Assembly (NCBI GenBank): GCA_003222245.1
Contig: QHVH01000052.1
Span: 1-33,176, forward strand
DNA from: Blastocatellia bacterium AA13
Lineage (GTDB): Bacteria > Acidobacteriota > Blastocatellia > UBA7656
DNA: 33,176 bases
Reading direction: 5' to 3'
Each line of letters opens with the position of its first letter. Position 1 is the stretch's first letter. Position numbers and translations under genes: made by a program. This document shows positions 14,893 through 23,213 of this stretch, in pieces. The notes under the pieces were generated by a model. The model had not been told where the DNA came from and did no database searches. It saw only the letters and a list, made by a program, of their open reading frames with translations.

Positions 14893-15903
14893 ATGAGCGA
14901 AACTACTGAAACGCTTTTCACTGCTTTCTTGAATCAACACGACGAACAGGCCTGGGAGAGAGTTCTTACGTCGCTGCTTCATTCGATCCACGAAGTAGAT
15001 CGAGCAGCCGTGCGAATATGGTTTAGCTTTTTCCCACTCGCGCTCAGCCGCGCGCTCGACGGCTCGGATGATCCGGAAAAACTCACCTCTCAGTTGTTGC
15101 TTCAAGGCCGTTACCAACTCAAGGATCAGATCGATACTTCGCATCGATTTTTGTATGGGCATCGCTACTGGCCGCTGGTGAAAAAGGCCATCGAATCGCA
15201 TGCGCTTTCGAACGCGGCGCCTTCGAGCCTGGATCTGGCCGCTCAGATACGAGAGGTCGCCTCTGGCGTTGCAGCCGAACTCAAGGTTAACCCGTCTTTG
15301 GTTACGGCCATAACCGCGGTTGGCTTCATGACACTTCAGCAGGCTGGGCTGAAGGCGCTTCAAGCGGCTGCGGGCCGAGTCGATGAATCCGCGCTTCTGA
15401 AGAGCCCGGAGCAAATTCTAAAAGCTCGCGCCAAAGATAATAGTCAGGGGCCTTTTGGCTTTCTCAGAGGAAATCGCAAAGTCTGGAACGTTGCCTTTGA
15501 TGAAGGCGATAAGATTGCAAGATTCAAACTAATCGATACGCAGCATCTGACTACGGCAGCCGCCAACGACAAGCGCGACTACCATTCTCGAGATGCTCGT
15601 TGTGTTATTCGCGAAGGCCCGATTCCCGTGCAATGCCGAAATGCGGCCTGCGGAACGTGCTGGGTTGGAGTGCTGGGCGGTGCCGAAAAGCTCTCGCCTG
15701 TAGCTCCATTAGAGAGCCGGAAGATGAAGGAATTTGGATACATCGAGACAGACGAGCAGAATCCGATCATAAGGCTCGCGTGTCAGGCGCAAGGCTACGG
15801 AGCAGTTTCAATCGTGATCCCGCCGTGGAACGGAGTGTTCGGCAGATACCTCCGCGAGTTGAGGAATGCCGCCGAGCACGCGAATTCAGAAGCAAATCCG
15901 TAA
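14893..15903 (+). CDS. 2Fe-2S ferredoxin-domain protein with unrecognised N-terminal domain
   Basis: A 336-residue protein. The C-terminal ~140 residues carry a plant-type [2Fe-2S] ferredoxin pattern: Cys248-x4-Cys253-x2-Cys256 (PVQCRNAACGTCWVGV) and Cys297 (RLACQAQGYGAVSIVIPP). An extra Cys237 lies just before. The N-terminal ~190 residues appear alpha-helical (WERVLTSLLHSIHEVDRAAVR, then a long Ala-rich stretch at 115-165) and match no family I recognise. There is no signal peptide. An electron-carrier role is well supported for the C-terminus; the partner is unknown. It has its own promoter and no operon partner, and no ribosome site is evident before the ATG at 14893. Confidence 0.8.
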   Translation: MSETTETLFTAFLNQHDEQAWERVLTSLLHSIHEVDRAAVRIWFSFFPLALSRALDGSDDPEKLTSQLLLQGRYQLKDQIDTSHRFLYGHRYWPLVKKAIESHALSNAAPSSLDLAAQIREVASGVAAELKVNPSLVTAITAVGFMTLQQAGLKALQAAAGRVDESALLKSPEQILKARAKDNSQGPFGFLRGNRKVWNVAFDEGDKIARFKLIDTQHLTTAAANDKRDYHSRDARCVIREGPIPVQCRNAACGTCWVGVLGGAEKLSPVAPLESRKMKEFGYIETDEQNPIIRLACQAQGYGAVSIVIPPWNGVFGRYLRELRNAAEHANSEANP

Positions 15904-16229
15904 TCCGGAGAAATAGTAAAAATTTCTGCCTGCCGAATCCAAACGCTTTTAGCGCCGCGGAACGCATCGACGTCATGATCCTTGCGATATTTAGAAGAAG
16001 TTGAGCGAGGCGACTCAGGTGCATCAACCGACAGGCCTGTGTCACGAAGTGTGCCAGGCATGTGAGCCATTATGAAACGAAGATCTGTTCCTGTCGATTG
16101 GTTACCGTTTGTTGCCTCTAAGGCGGACAGATTACCAACAATTGTCTTGACCATAAATAGGCCGTTCTTCAGGGCTGGTTAGGGGGCGGCTTTGACGCCG
16201 CCCGTCTTCGAATAGTGTTCCGAATCAAG
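15904..16229. other. Intergenic region between convergent genes
   Basis: These 326 bases lie between the 2Fe-2S gene and the TPR gene. They contain a GC-rich hairpin near the right end and no open frame with family resemblance or a ribosome site. Confidence 0.45.
16184..16203. terminator. GC-rich hairpin between convergent genes
   Basis: A perfect 7-base stem GGGCGGC/GCCGCCC with loop TTTGAC lies 26 bases past the end of the minus-strand TPR gene. No long U-tract follows on either strand. It is similar in style to the hairpins at 2748 and 32710. Confidence 0.55.
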
Positions 16230-17513
16230 TTATGCCTTCAGCTTCCGCTTCGCTTCCGGATAAGCTAGCGCTCTTTCGAGTGTGAGCTGATTGAATTCGG
16301 TGATTTCGCGATAGAGCTTTTGCGAATTCGCGGTATCGCCGGTTTTGTCGTAGGCCCGGGCCAGCAGGAGCTTGTGGAAAGGATCGGTCAGATCGGTTTG
16401 CTTCAAGTGTTCGACCGCTTTGTCATACTCGCCCGACTCCAGTTTTAAGTATCCGACCAGATAATGATATGAAGGCCAGAATGCCTCGCCTTCCTTGCCG
16501 TTTTCTTCGATCATCTTCTTAATGAGATCGGCTTCTTTCCAGGCTTCTTCGTTCTTACCCATCTTCGCGAGGGCTCGCCCCGTGCCGTGATGTAGGCGTC
16601 CGAGCCACGTCTTCTTTTGGATTTCATCCAGATTGCTGCCCGGAATCGTATCGTAGCCTTTTTGATAGGCCTTGATCGCGTCTTCCGGCTTTCCGTATTC
16701 CAGATGCAGGCGAGCAATCGAGTTCCAGATGAACACCGCCGGGAAATTCTGTTGCTGCGGCGAGCTCGCATAATCCGCTTGATAGGCTTCGAGCTGTTTC
16801 AGCCCGGCTTTGATATTGCCTTCGTAGATGTAGGCGAAAGCAATCCCATAATTCGGCCCGAATGGAGCGCTGCCCTTTGCCTGCCTGGCCAACGCCGCGT
16901 TGAAGGATTGACGCGCTTTGCCGTAATCGCCTTTAAGCAATTCGATGTTTCCAAGAAAGGTATATGCGCGCGGGGTTCCGCCGTCGAGTTGAATCGCTTT
17001 TTCAAATGCGTTCTTTGCTTCGATCAGCTTGCCCGTATTCGTATAGACCTGCCCGAGGAGCATCTGGACCATCCGCTCATCCGGATAGGACTTGCTGAGG
17101 TCGAGAAAGATTGAGATTGCCTCGTCGAATTTCTGAGCGCGCGTGAGCAATACGGCTTCGATGTAACGCCGCTCGCCGTCGGAGGCATTCTTTGAAAGCT
17201 CTACAGCTTTTTCTGAATACTGCTTGTTCTCGGCCGGGGTGGGGGCTGTTGTAGCGAGGAGGTAATAGCCAAACGCGAACTTAGGATCGGCCTCCACGGC
17301 CTTTTTCGCGAGGGCGGTTGTTTGGGGGCCGACCTGGAATGTTTCAATCTGGCTGACTATCTGGGAAACGTAATCCCTGGCTTCCTTGGATTCGGTTGTG
17401 AATTCGATCTTCTTCTTACCGTTGTTCCGAACCGCTCCGAAGCCGCTGACGGAAACGGCTAATAGCATTGCAGCCACGGCAGCAATGCGCCACGTACTAT
17501 TGCTGGTACTCAT
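16230..17513 (-). CDS. Exported TPR-repeat protein
   Basis: A 427-residue protein built largely of tetratricopeptide repeats. A signal peptide or membrane anchor is at the N-terminus (WRIAAVAAMLLAVSVSGFGA). TPR units with the usual A-x-G-Y and A/P spacing can be followed from about residue 60 to 410 (for example MVQMLLGQVYTNTGKLIEAK, AYTFLGNIELLKGDYGKARQ, and the later LEYGKPEDAIKAYQKGYD). TPR arrays mediate protein-protein contacts; this one would be periplasmic or outer-membrane associated, and no enzyme domain is present. The start is chosen at ATG 17513, with AAGGAG 7 bases upstream; a longer frame from 17546 lacks this support. It is divergent from the sigma factor gene. Confidence 0.88.
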   Translation of the reverse strand: MSTSNSTWRIAAVAAMLLAVSVSGFGAVRNNGKKKIEFTTESKEARDYVSQIVSQIETFQVGPQTTALAKKAVEADPKFAFGYYLLATTAPTPAENKQYSEKAVELSKNASDGERRYIEAVLLTRAQKFDEAISIFLDLSKSYPDERMVQMLLGQVYTNTGKLIEAKNAFEKAIQLDGGTPRAYTFLGNIELLKGDYGKARQSFNAALARQAKGSAPFGPNYGIAFAYIYEGNIKAGLKQLEAYQADYASSPQQQNFPAVFIWNSIARLHLEYGKPEDAIKAYQKGYDTIPGSNLDEIQKKTWLGRLHHGTGRALAKMGKNEEAWKEADLIKKMIEENGKEGEAFWPSYHYLVGYLKLESGEYDKAVEHLKQTDLTDPFHKLLLARAYDKTGDTANSQKLYREITEFNQLTLERALAYPEAKRKLKA

Positions 17514-17641
17514 TCGGGCGCTCCTTATTCCGATGCTGATGTCCATCCGCTGAAACCGGCCGGAACGGTGCGAATGTACGAAGGAATGGCTGCCGGACTA
17601 TTGGTAAACGGAGAACGTGCGAACAAAGTTTCTTTGCAGCC

Positions 17642-17653
17642 CGACAATTGTCG
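17642..17653. promoter_or_regulatory. 12-base perfect palindrome between TPR and sigma genes
   Basis: CGACAATTGTCG is perfectly self-complementary and lies roughly midway between the two divergent genes. It is a possible operator; no binding protein can be named. Confidence 0.35.
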
Positions 17654-17748
17654 CGAAAAGCGGCCTTTTACTCAAGCCTCTAACCTTTTTCATCTAACAT
17701 GTCTCTATAAATCATGCGGGCCGGTGGCGAAAGCCGGTTGGAGCTGAA

Positions 17749-18330
17749 ATGTCCAAGACAGGCAGGGACGTACCGGATGAGGTGCTCGTGGTCGGGGCCA
17801 TACTTGGCGACTTTGAAGCCTTCGACCACGTAGCCTCCCGTTACCGGGCCGCCGTTGTCCGTACGGCGCAATCGATTGTCGGCCGCGAAGAGGCTGAGGA
17901 CGTGGCGCAGGAGGCTCTGCTTCTCGCATTCAAAGCTCTGCCTTCGATCGATGATCCGTCGCGGTTTGCGGCCTGGCTCTCCGCGATAACCAGGAATCGC
18001 GCTCTGAGGTATTTAAAGCGCGAGCAAGCCGTCGAGTCTCGGCGAGTCGATATGGATGAGCTGCTCCTCGAACGCATCAGCGCGCTTCAACGGCCCTTGA
18101 TCGATACCAGGGAGGCCGACGAAGCCGTCAAACACGGTCTCGATGAGCTGCCCGCGGACTATGCGCTCGTGCTGCGGCTTCGTTACTTCGATGAAATGCG
18201 GTTGAAGCGGATCGCTGCGTTCCTGGGCGTAACGGTTTCAACCGTGAAGTGGCGCCTTCATCACGGAAGAAAACTTCTGCGAGAACTACTTGAATCACGA
18301 GGTGAGAAATGGAACGAGATAAGGAAATAG
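17749..18330 (+). CDS. ECF-type RNA polymerase sigma factor
   Basis: A 193-residue sigma-70 family protein with only regions 2 and 4. Region 2 spans ~24-95 (FDHVASRYRAAVVRTAQSIV, EEAEDVAQEALLLAFKAL, FAAWLSAITRNRALRYLKRE). Region 4 spans ~132-180 (LPADYALVLRLRYFDEMRL then FLGVTVSTVKWRLHHGRKLL, the helix-turn-helix for the -35 element). It redirects RNA polymerase to a dedicated regulon. GGAG lies 6 bases before the ATG. The next gene starts inside its last 22 bases, so they are coupled. No membrane anti-sigma factor with a zinc-binding or transmembrane segment is adjacent; the two small paralogues downstream take the usual place of the anti-sigma gene. Confidence 0.93.
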   Translation: MSKTGRDVPDEVLVVGAILGDFEAFDHVASRYRAAVVRTAQSIVGREEAEDVAQEALLLAFKALPSIDDPSRFAAWLSAITRNRALRYLKREQAVESRRVDMDELLLERISALQRPLIDTREADEAVKHGLDELPADYALVLRLRYFDEMRLKRIAAFLGVTVSTVKWRLHHGRKLLRELLESRGEKWNEIRK

Positions 18331-18635
18331 AGAAACTGGTCAATGTTCTGCGGCGCGTGGCTCGATCCGCGAATTATGCCGCGTTCAATAAGGTCGAGCC
18401 CGACGCCGCGCAGTTTTGTGCCGCCCAGTACAACCGGCTGCTGGCGCGGCTCACTCAACTCGAGCCCGCCGTCGCCCAAGCATTCGCACCTCTCGCCGAT
18501 TCGGCTCCTCCGGAGATAACCCGTATCGCGGCTCGCGAATTGGCCGCTTACTTCGAAGACGAATCGTCTCCGGAATGCGGCGGTCGCCGTCACCGACGGC
18601 GCCGGGGCTTTGGAACCGTCAGAGTCGCGTGGTAG
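18309..18635 (+). CDS. Small unknown protein, paralogue 1 (sigma operon)
   Basis: A 108-residue protein I do not recognise. It starts MERDKEIEKLVNVLRRVARS and contains the QYNRLLARL and ELAAYFEDE segments, which recur in the next gene: roughly 37 of the first 85 positions are identical by eye. The last 19 residues (CGGRRHRRRRGFGTVRVAW) are Arg-rich and differ from the paralogue, whose tail is about 50 residues and acidic/aromatic. This copy therefore looks truncated or divergent at its C-terminus. GAGGTG lies close upstream of the ATG and within the sigma gene. It has no membrane segment and only one Cys in the shared part (C37). A regulator of the sigma factor is possible but unproven. Confidence 0.75.
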   Translation: MERDKEIEKLVNVLRRVARSANYAAFNKVEPDAAQFCAAQYNRLLARLTQLEPAVAQAFAPLADSAPPEITRIAARELAAYFEDESSPECGGRRHRRRRGFGTVRVAW

Positions 18636-18670
18636 CGAAAGGCTCACTCGAAATCTTGAAGAGGTGAATT

Positions 18671-19084
18671 ATGGAAAGAGAAAAGGAAATCTTAAAACTC
18701 GTAAATGTCTTGAGACAGACATCGCGAATGGCGCTTCAATCTGAGTGGACCGGCGGGGGTCCCTCCGCGGCTTCATACTGCGTCGATCAATATAACCGCG
18801 TTCTTGCGCGGCTCAGAGAGATCGATGCCGATCTTGGGGCCGTCTTTGAACCGCTGCCGCCGGGCAGCTCCGCGACTGTCGCGGCCATGGCGTGTCGTCA
18901 GCTCTCGGCATATTATCAGGACGAGGCGCGATCACCGCGCTGGCCCGGTGATTTCGGAGTCTCCTTCGATCCGGAGACTTTTCGTGATTTCTGGCAGAAG
19001 AGCGCCAAGGAGTTCGAAGATCTGGGCGAGTTCATACGCGAGAGCATTCACGAATGGACGAAGCACCACAAGCCGAAGGAGTAA
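18671..19084 (+). CDS. Small unknown protein, paralogue 2 (sigma operon)
   Basis: A 137-residue soluble protein of unknown family. The first ~85 residues (MEREKEILKLVNVLRQTSRM, QYNRVLARLREID, RQLSAYYQDE) are homologous to the gene just upstream. It adds a C-terminal tail FGVSFDPETFRDFWQKSAKE plus EFEDLGEFIRESIHEW. The shared helices suggest a helical bundle. The ribosome sites of the two copies are also alike (GAGGTGA before the ATG, followed by ATGGAA), so the duplication included the translation start. The 3' end overlaps the next gene by 31 bases. No function is assigned; the position after an ECF sigma factor suggests a linked regulatory role. Confidence 0.8.
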   Translation: MEREKEILKLVNVLRQTSRMALQSEWTGGGPSAASYCVDQYNRVLARLREIDADLGAVFEPLPPGSSATVAAMACRQLSAYYQDEARSPRWPGDFGVSFDPETFRDFWQKSAKEFEDLGEFIRESIHEWTKHHKPKE

Positions 19085-19458
19085 CGGCGGGCGCGATTGA
19101 ACGCATCACGGCCGGACGTCAGGTGCTTTATCTGACCACAACAGGTCGAATCAGCCGCGAGCCGCGCGAAATCGAAATATGGTTCGTGTCTTCTGGAAAG
19201 AGCCTTTACGTTCTTACCGAGCATTATTTCGACGCTCAGTGGGTGAAAAACATTCAAAAGAACTCGCGAGTCAAGATTCACATCGGCGATTACACATTGG
19301 AAGCTAATGCTCGAATAGTCGACGAAACGCGAGACAGCGAAACGTGGTGCCTGGCGCAGAGGCTTTCGCGCGAAAAGTATGGATGGGGTGACGGTCTGCC
19401 GGTCGAAATAGTTATTGAGAACATAAAAACTATTGAAGCCGTCTCCCGTTCAACATAA
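19054..19458 (+). CDS. Deazaflavin (F420)/FMN-binding split-barrel reductase-like protein
   Basis: A 134-residue protein with the split beta-barrel pattern of the nitroreductase/F420-dependent (Ddn-like) and pyridoxamine-oxidase-like families. The best markers are LTTTGRISREPREIEIWFVS (about 28-47), SLYVLTEHYFDAQWVKNIQK and RVKIHIGDYTLEANARIVD. Such proteins reduce or bind small substrates with F420 or flavin. The cofactor cannot be decided from sequence. The start ATG 19054 lies inside the preceding gene, and no other in-frame start is near. It ends the sigma-factor operon. Confidence 0.78.
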   Translation: MDEAPQAEGVTAGAIERITAGRQVLYLTTTGRISREPREIEIWFVSSGKSLYVLTEHYFDAQWVKNIQKNSRVKIHIGDYTLEANARIVDETRDSETWCLAQRLSREKYGWGDGLPVEIVIENIKTIEAVSRST

Positions 19459-19532
19459 GATATGAGGCGCCCTTTTAGGATTGCTTGCCTGGGTCCACTT
19501 AATCCGTCACGCCCCAGTTCTCGAGTTGTAGT

Positions 19533-21497
19533 ATGACTATGAACATTGGTGGTAATCTCGCCGACCGTCTGGTCGGCGAGTTGATAAGCGACATTGCTAA
19601 GGAACGTAAAAGCGGCTTACTTTCACTGTCGAAAAGCGATATTACAAAGGGACTCTTCTTTGATGAGGGTCTGCCCGTCGGTTCAGTAAGTACTCTTCCA
19701 GATGAACAACTGGAAACAATACTGATTCGGGATGGACACGCTAGCTCCGAGCTATTGGCCTGCGCGAAGCTGCTATGCGGTCAACAGCAGATCGGCCGGT
19801 ATCTCGCCGAGCGCGAGCTCGTAGCTGAACAGGTCATCTCACAATTGAGCAAGATTTTGTCTCGTGAAATTGCCTTGTCGCTCTTCGAATGGGACGAAGG
19901 CGAGTTCGCGCTGGATGAATCGGTCCGGTACGAAGGCAACCGTACATTTGACTGCACCGCCGCCGCTCTAATCATAGATGGTGTGCGTCGATGCTCTTCC
20001 ATATCGGGCCTTCTCGACAGAATTGCTCCAAACGAACGAGTCATAACAAGCGCCAATTCAAACACGGATTCATATGCTTCGTCGGCGAATCTAAACTCGG
20101 CTGAAAGCTACATTCTTTCGAGCATAACCTCTCCGACCCGTTTGAGCGATGTCGCGACCAACCTCGGCCTTGCGGAAGGCGAAGCACGAGCGGCTCTGTC
20201 AGTGCTGCTGACCCTCGGATTACTTCGTTTTGATAGTGCGAACCGGGATCTCAGTGAAGCTGTCTCGGGAGTGAGCGGTGTTAAGACCCAAGGCGATCAG
20301 ACTCAGACTCCAGAACCTGCTGCTGCTCAGACCGCGGAACCGGCTGCTGAGCCAGAGGCGCGAGAGGAAACGCCCGCGTCAGTGAGGCGCGATCAAGAGC
20401 AGGTTGCCGGTCCGCCCGAGACTCTGGATGAGACTATTTCACGCCAACTTCAATCGCTTGAAGAAGGCGACTACTACCACATGTTGGGAGTGGACAGAGA
20501 TGCTCCATCCGAAGTGATCATCAGGTCGCACGGCGAGCTCGAGCAGATGTTCGACTTCTATAAAGCTCTTTATCCGGACGATGTAAAACTCATTGACCGG
20601 CTTGACGCGCTTTCCGAGAAGATCAGACGCGCCAGGGTGACGCTGACCGATCCAAATCTACGGCTCCGCTACGAACTCGCTGACCCAAACGCGAGCACGC
20701 CGCACGAAGTCCACGAAAACAGAGAGAGAGATGCAGTCGTCGAAACCATAGACGTTCCCGTGCTTCCTCCTCGACTCGTGCTTCCTCCTCGACTCGCGCG
20801 TATCGAGCCCAGTGAAAAGGCGCCGGTTGTGGCCTCGACTGCACGGGCGGTGCCGCTGGTTCAATCGATTCCGCGGGCGCCGCGCAAACCCGCGGGAGTT
20901 ACGATCGGAATGGTCGCGACTGCGCCACCCGCGGCCCGGCCGCGTCAAAGAAGACAGGGCAGGCCGATAAGCGCTGAGCAGGTTGCTCATCACAATTATA
21001 TGCAGGGACGCGCGCGATACGACCAGAAGGACGTTCATGCCGCCGAGCATCTGTTTCGTGAAGCGGTCCGTCTCAACCCGAATGAACCCAACCATCATTA
21101 CTATCTCGCGTTAACTCTGTTGATCCTTTCACAGGCTCATCACGCTCATACGCATGACAAAGGATGTCACGTAACCTGCAACCTCGGAGGCGCACTGGTG
21201 AGCAACCCTCGCTTGCGCTATGAAGCGGCGAAACATCTGGAGAAGGCAGGCGAGTTGAGCCCCCTTAATTCGTCGATACCTCTCAGGCTGGGTCTGCTGT
21301 TCAAAGAGGCGAATCTTTCCAACAAGGCCAGGCTGTATTTTCGACGAACTCTCGAGCTGGATTCTAAAAACGAGATAGCGCTCCGCGAAATCTCCTCGGG
21401 ATCCACAGGCCCGCTCGAGCCGATCGAAGGTTATGAAGAAAATGATGTAGTGTGGGAATCCAGTTCGAAATCGTCGCGAGGACGAGCACGAGGTTAG
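19533..21497 (+). CDS. DUF4388 protein with J-like segment and TPRs
   Basis: A 654-residue multidomain cytoplasmic protein. Residues 1-155 match DUF4388 (GLLSLSKSDITKGLFFDEG, then LFEWDEGEFALDE), a domain found with signalling and gliding/type IV pilus-like systems in many bacteria. A second helical part follows to ~240, then an Ala/Glu/Pro-rich linker. Residues ~305-375 look like a degenerate J-domain (DYYHMLGVDRDAPSEVIIRS then LYPDD, where HPD is expected). After a Pro-rich linker with an 18-base duplication come TPR-like helices (~495-630), interrupted by a His/Cys-rich insert (HHAHTHDKGCHVTC). No enzyme domain is present; a scaffold role is inferred. The start may be ATG 19533 or 19539. 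The TAG stop overlaps that of the convergent gene. Confidence 0.8.
   Translation: MTMNIGGNLADRLVGELISDIAKERKSGLLSLSKSDITKGLFFDEGLPVGSVSTLPDEQLETILIRDGHASSELLACAKLLCGQQQIGRYLAERELVAEQVISQLSKILSREIALSLFEWDEGEFALDESVRYEGNRTFDCTAAALIIDGVRRCSSISGLLDRIAPNERVITSANSNTDSYASSANLNSAESYILSSITSPTRLSDVATNLGLAEGEARAALSVLLTLGLLRFDSANRDLSEAVSGVSGVKTQGDQTQTPEPAAAQTAEPAAEPEAREETPASVRRDQEQVAGPPETLDETISRQLQSLEEGDYYHMLGVDRDAPSEVIIRSHGELEQMFDFYKALYPDDVKLIDRLDALSEKIRRARVTLTDPNLRLRYELADPNASTPHEVHENRERDAVVETIDVPVLPPRLVLPPRLARIEPSEKAPVVASTARAVPLVQSIPRAPRKPAGVTIGMVATAPPAARPRQRRQGRPISAEQVAHHNYMQGRARYDQKDVHAAEHLFREAVRLNPNEPNHHYYLALTLLILSQAHHAHTHDKGCHVTCNLGGALVSNPRLRYEAAKHLEKAGELSPLNSSIPLRLGLLFKEANLSNKARLYFRRTLELDSKNEIALREISSGSTGPLEPIEGYEENDVVWESSSKSSRGRARG
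20763..20798 (+). repeat. 18-base tandem duplication within the DUF4388 gene
   Basis: CTTCCTCCTCGACTCGTG is followed directly by a second copy with one change. It keeps the frame and doubles the peptide LPPRL(V/A) in the proline-rich linker, so it is probably neutral for function. Confidence 0.85.
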
Positions 21498-23071
21498 CGA
21501 TTCTCGGGGGGCGTATTCATGCGAGCTTGCAACTCTCGCTTGAGGAGCTTGCCGGTGGGGCCTTTGGGAATGTCTTCAAGAAAGACAACGGACCTGGGAC
21601 ATTTGAAGGAGGCCAGGCGAGCCTTGCAAAACTCGATAATCTCCTCCTCCGAGGCGCCTTCACCCTCGCGCAATACGACGAATGACTTTACCTCTTCTCC
21701 GTAGAGAGGGTCCGGGACGCCGATGGTCGCGGCGTCCTTTATTTTAGGGTGCCGATATAAGACTTCATCGATCTCGCGAGGGTAGATGTTCTCTCCGGCG
21801 CGAATGATCATATCGCTCTTGCGATCGACGATGTAATAGAAGCCGTAATTATCGCAGTACCCAAGGTCTCCGGTGTGAAACCATCCCGAGCGAAAGGCCT
21901 CTCGCGTAGCGGCTTCGTTGTGATAGTAGCCCTTCATTATGTTCGATCCGCGCAACACGATCTCACCCACGACGCCCGGCGCGACCTGTTGATCGTTTTC
22001 GTCAAATATCTTCATCTCGTTTCCGATTGATTGCCCGGCCGAACCCGGCCGCCGGCTCCCTTCAATCGGGTTGAAGGTCGCGCGGCACGTAGACTCCGAC
22101 AAGCCGTAGCCCTCGATCACAGGATGTCCAAAAAGCGCCTCATAGGTATTCATTACTTCAACCGGCACGGGCGCAGAGCCGCATAAAGCGAAGCGCAGAC
22201 CCGATATATCGGCTCCGTTTGGAACTCCACCGGGATACGTGTGATTGAGAATAGACAGCATAGTAGCAACCGAACCAAAATACGTGACTCGATACTTGGC
22301 GATTGTGTTCCAGTGACGCGAGGCGCTAAAGCGCTCGGACAATACAATGCTCCCCCCGGCCCACAGCGCGGCCATTCCCGTCGCCATCAGTGCATTTACG
22401 TGAAAGAGCGGCATTATCATCAGGGCTCGATCGTCGCCGGTAAGCTTCAGCCATTCCGCGATCTGACGGGCGTTCGCTAGTAAGTTCTCGTGAGTGAGCA
22501 GAACGCCTTTGGGCTTACCTGTAGTCCCCGACGTGTAGATGATTACCCCTTCGTCTTCGGACAATACTTCAATGGAAGCCAACCGTGTTGGCTGTGTGCC
22601 TGCCTCAACGCGATAATCCAGGGTTTTGACGTCGATCTTGGGATCGGCGCCGGTCTCCAGATCGACAATAATAACGGCGCTAAGGGAAGGCGAAATTCTA
22701 GCGGCTTCGCTCAGCACCGGCAGAAGCCGCGTCTCGGTCACGACAATGACGGGCTCGGAGTCAGTAAGAACGAATCCGATTTCGGAGAAGGTTAGATGGG
22801 CGTTGATCGGCCCCGCCCAGGCTCCGATCTTGAAACACGCGAAATAGAACATCAGGTATTCGGGTCGATTGTGAAGGAAGAGGCCAACGCGGTCTCCCTT
22901 TTTTGCTCCTGCATTCAAAAGGAGATTGGCTGCTTGATTCACGACCTTATCAAAGGATTCATAAGTGAAGGATTGTGCGCCCACCTCGGCAATCAGGAAT
23001 TTCTTTGTAGGAGTCCTCGCGGCGCGTGACTCTAGCAGTTCTCTGATATTCGCGATGGGACCCTCGCTCAT
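21494..23071 (-). CDS. Long-chain acyl-CoA synthetase-like AMP ligase
   Basis: A 525-residue ANL-superfamily ligase that activates a carboxylic acid (probably fatty) through an AMP intermediate to a CoA thioester. Motifs are IIYTSGTTGKPKGVLLTHEN (P-loop), PLFHVNALMA, IEGYGLSEST, GWFHTGDLGYCD, IVDRKSDMIIRAGENIYPRE and the C-terminal GPTGKLLKREL with catalytic Lys. I placed the start at ATG 23071 (MSEGPIANIRELLE), where similarity begins. A longer frame from 23248 would run through the promoter and start of the divergent ATP-grasp gene. The stop overlaps the convergent DUF4388 gene stop. The chain-length preference cannot be determined. Confidence 0.92.
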   Translation of the reverse strand: MSEGPIANIRELLESRAARTPTKKFLIAEVGAQSFTYESFDKVVNQAANLLLNAGAKKGDRVGLFLHNRPEYLMFYFACFKIGAWAGPINAHLTFSEIGFVLTDSEPVIVVTETRLLPVLSEAARISPSLSAVIIVDLETGADPKIDVKTLDYRVEAGTQPTRLASIEVLSEDEGVIIYTSGTTGKPKGVLLTHENLLANARQIAEWLKLTGDDRALMIMPLFHVNALMATGMAALWAGGSIVLSERFSASRHWNTIAKYRVTYFGSVATMLSILNHTYPGGVPNGADISGLRFALCGSAPVPVEVMNTYEALFGHPVIEGYGLSESTCRATFNPIEGSRRPGSAGQSIGNEMKIFDENDQQVAPGVVGEIVLRGSNIMKGYYHNEAATREAFRSGWFHTGDLGYCDNYGFYYIVDRKSDMIIRAGENIYPREIDEVLYRHPKIKDAATIGVPDPLYGEEVKSFVVLREGEGASEEEIIEFCKARLASFKCPRSVVFLEDIPKGPTGKLLKRELQARMNTPPENR

Positions 23072-23148
23072 GTGTTGCAATTTAGCCGAGAAAGGGGGCC
23101 AAGACGCAAGTAGCCAACACGGTTTACCGCTCGGGCGTTGTAAAAAAA

Positions 23149-23177
23149 TTACTCCCCCTTTTTCTGACCGGTATAAT
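23149..23177 (+). promoter_or_regulatory. Promoter of the ATP-grasp gene
   Basis: TTACTC (23149-23154) and a perfect TATAAT (23172-23177) are separated by 17 bases. The predicted leader before the GTG at 23214 is about 30 bases. It lies between the divergent starts of the AMP ligase and ATP-grasp genes. Confidence 0.7.
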
Positions 23178-23213
23178 GCTTTCTGAGTAGAGTTACGATT
23201 CGGAAAGAAGAAA

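Noticed and set aside
18585-18601. 7-base hairpin near the end of the first small paralogue, considered as a terminator
   Set aside because: It lies inside the coding region with no U-tract, and the operon continues downstream.
18261-18647. 128-codon minus-strand frame opposite the sigma gene and first paralogue
   Set aside because: It is antisense to two well-supported coding regions and shows no family pattern.
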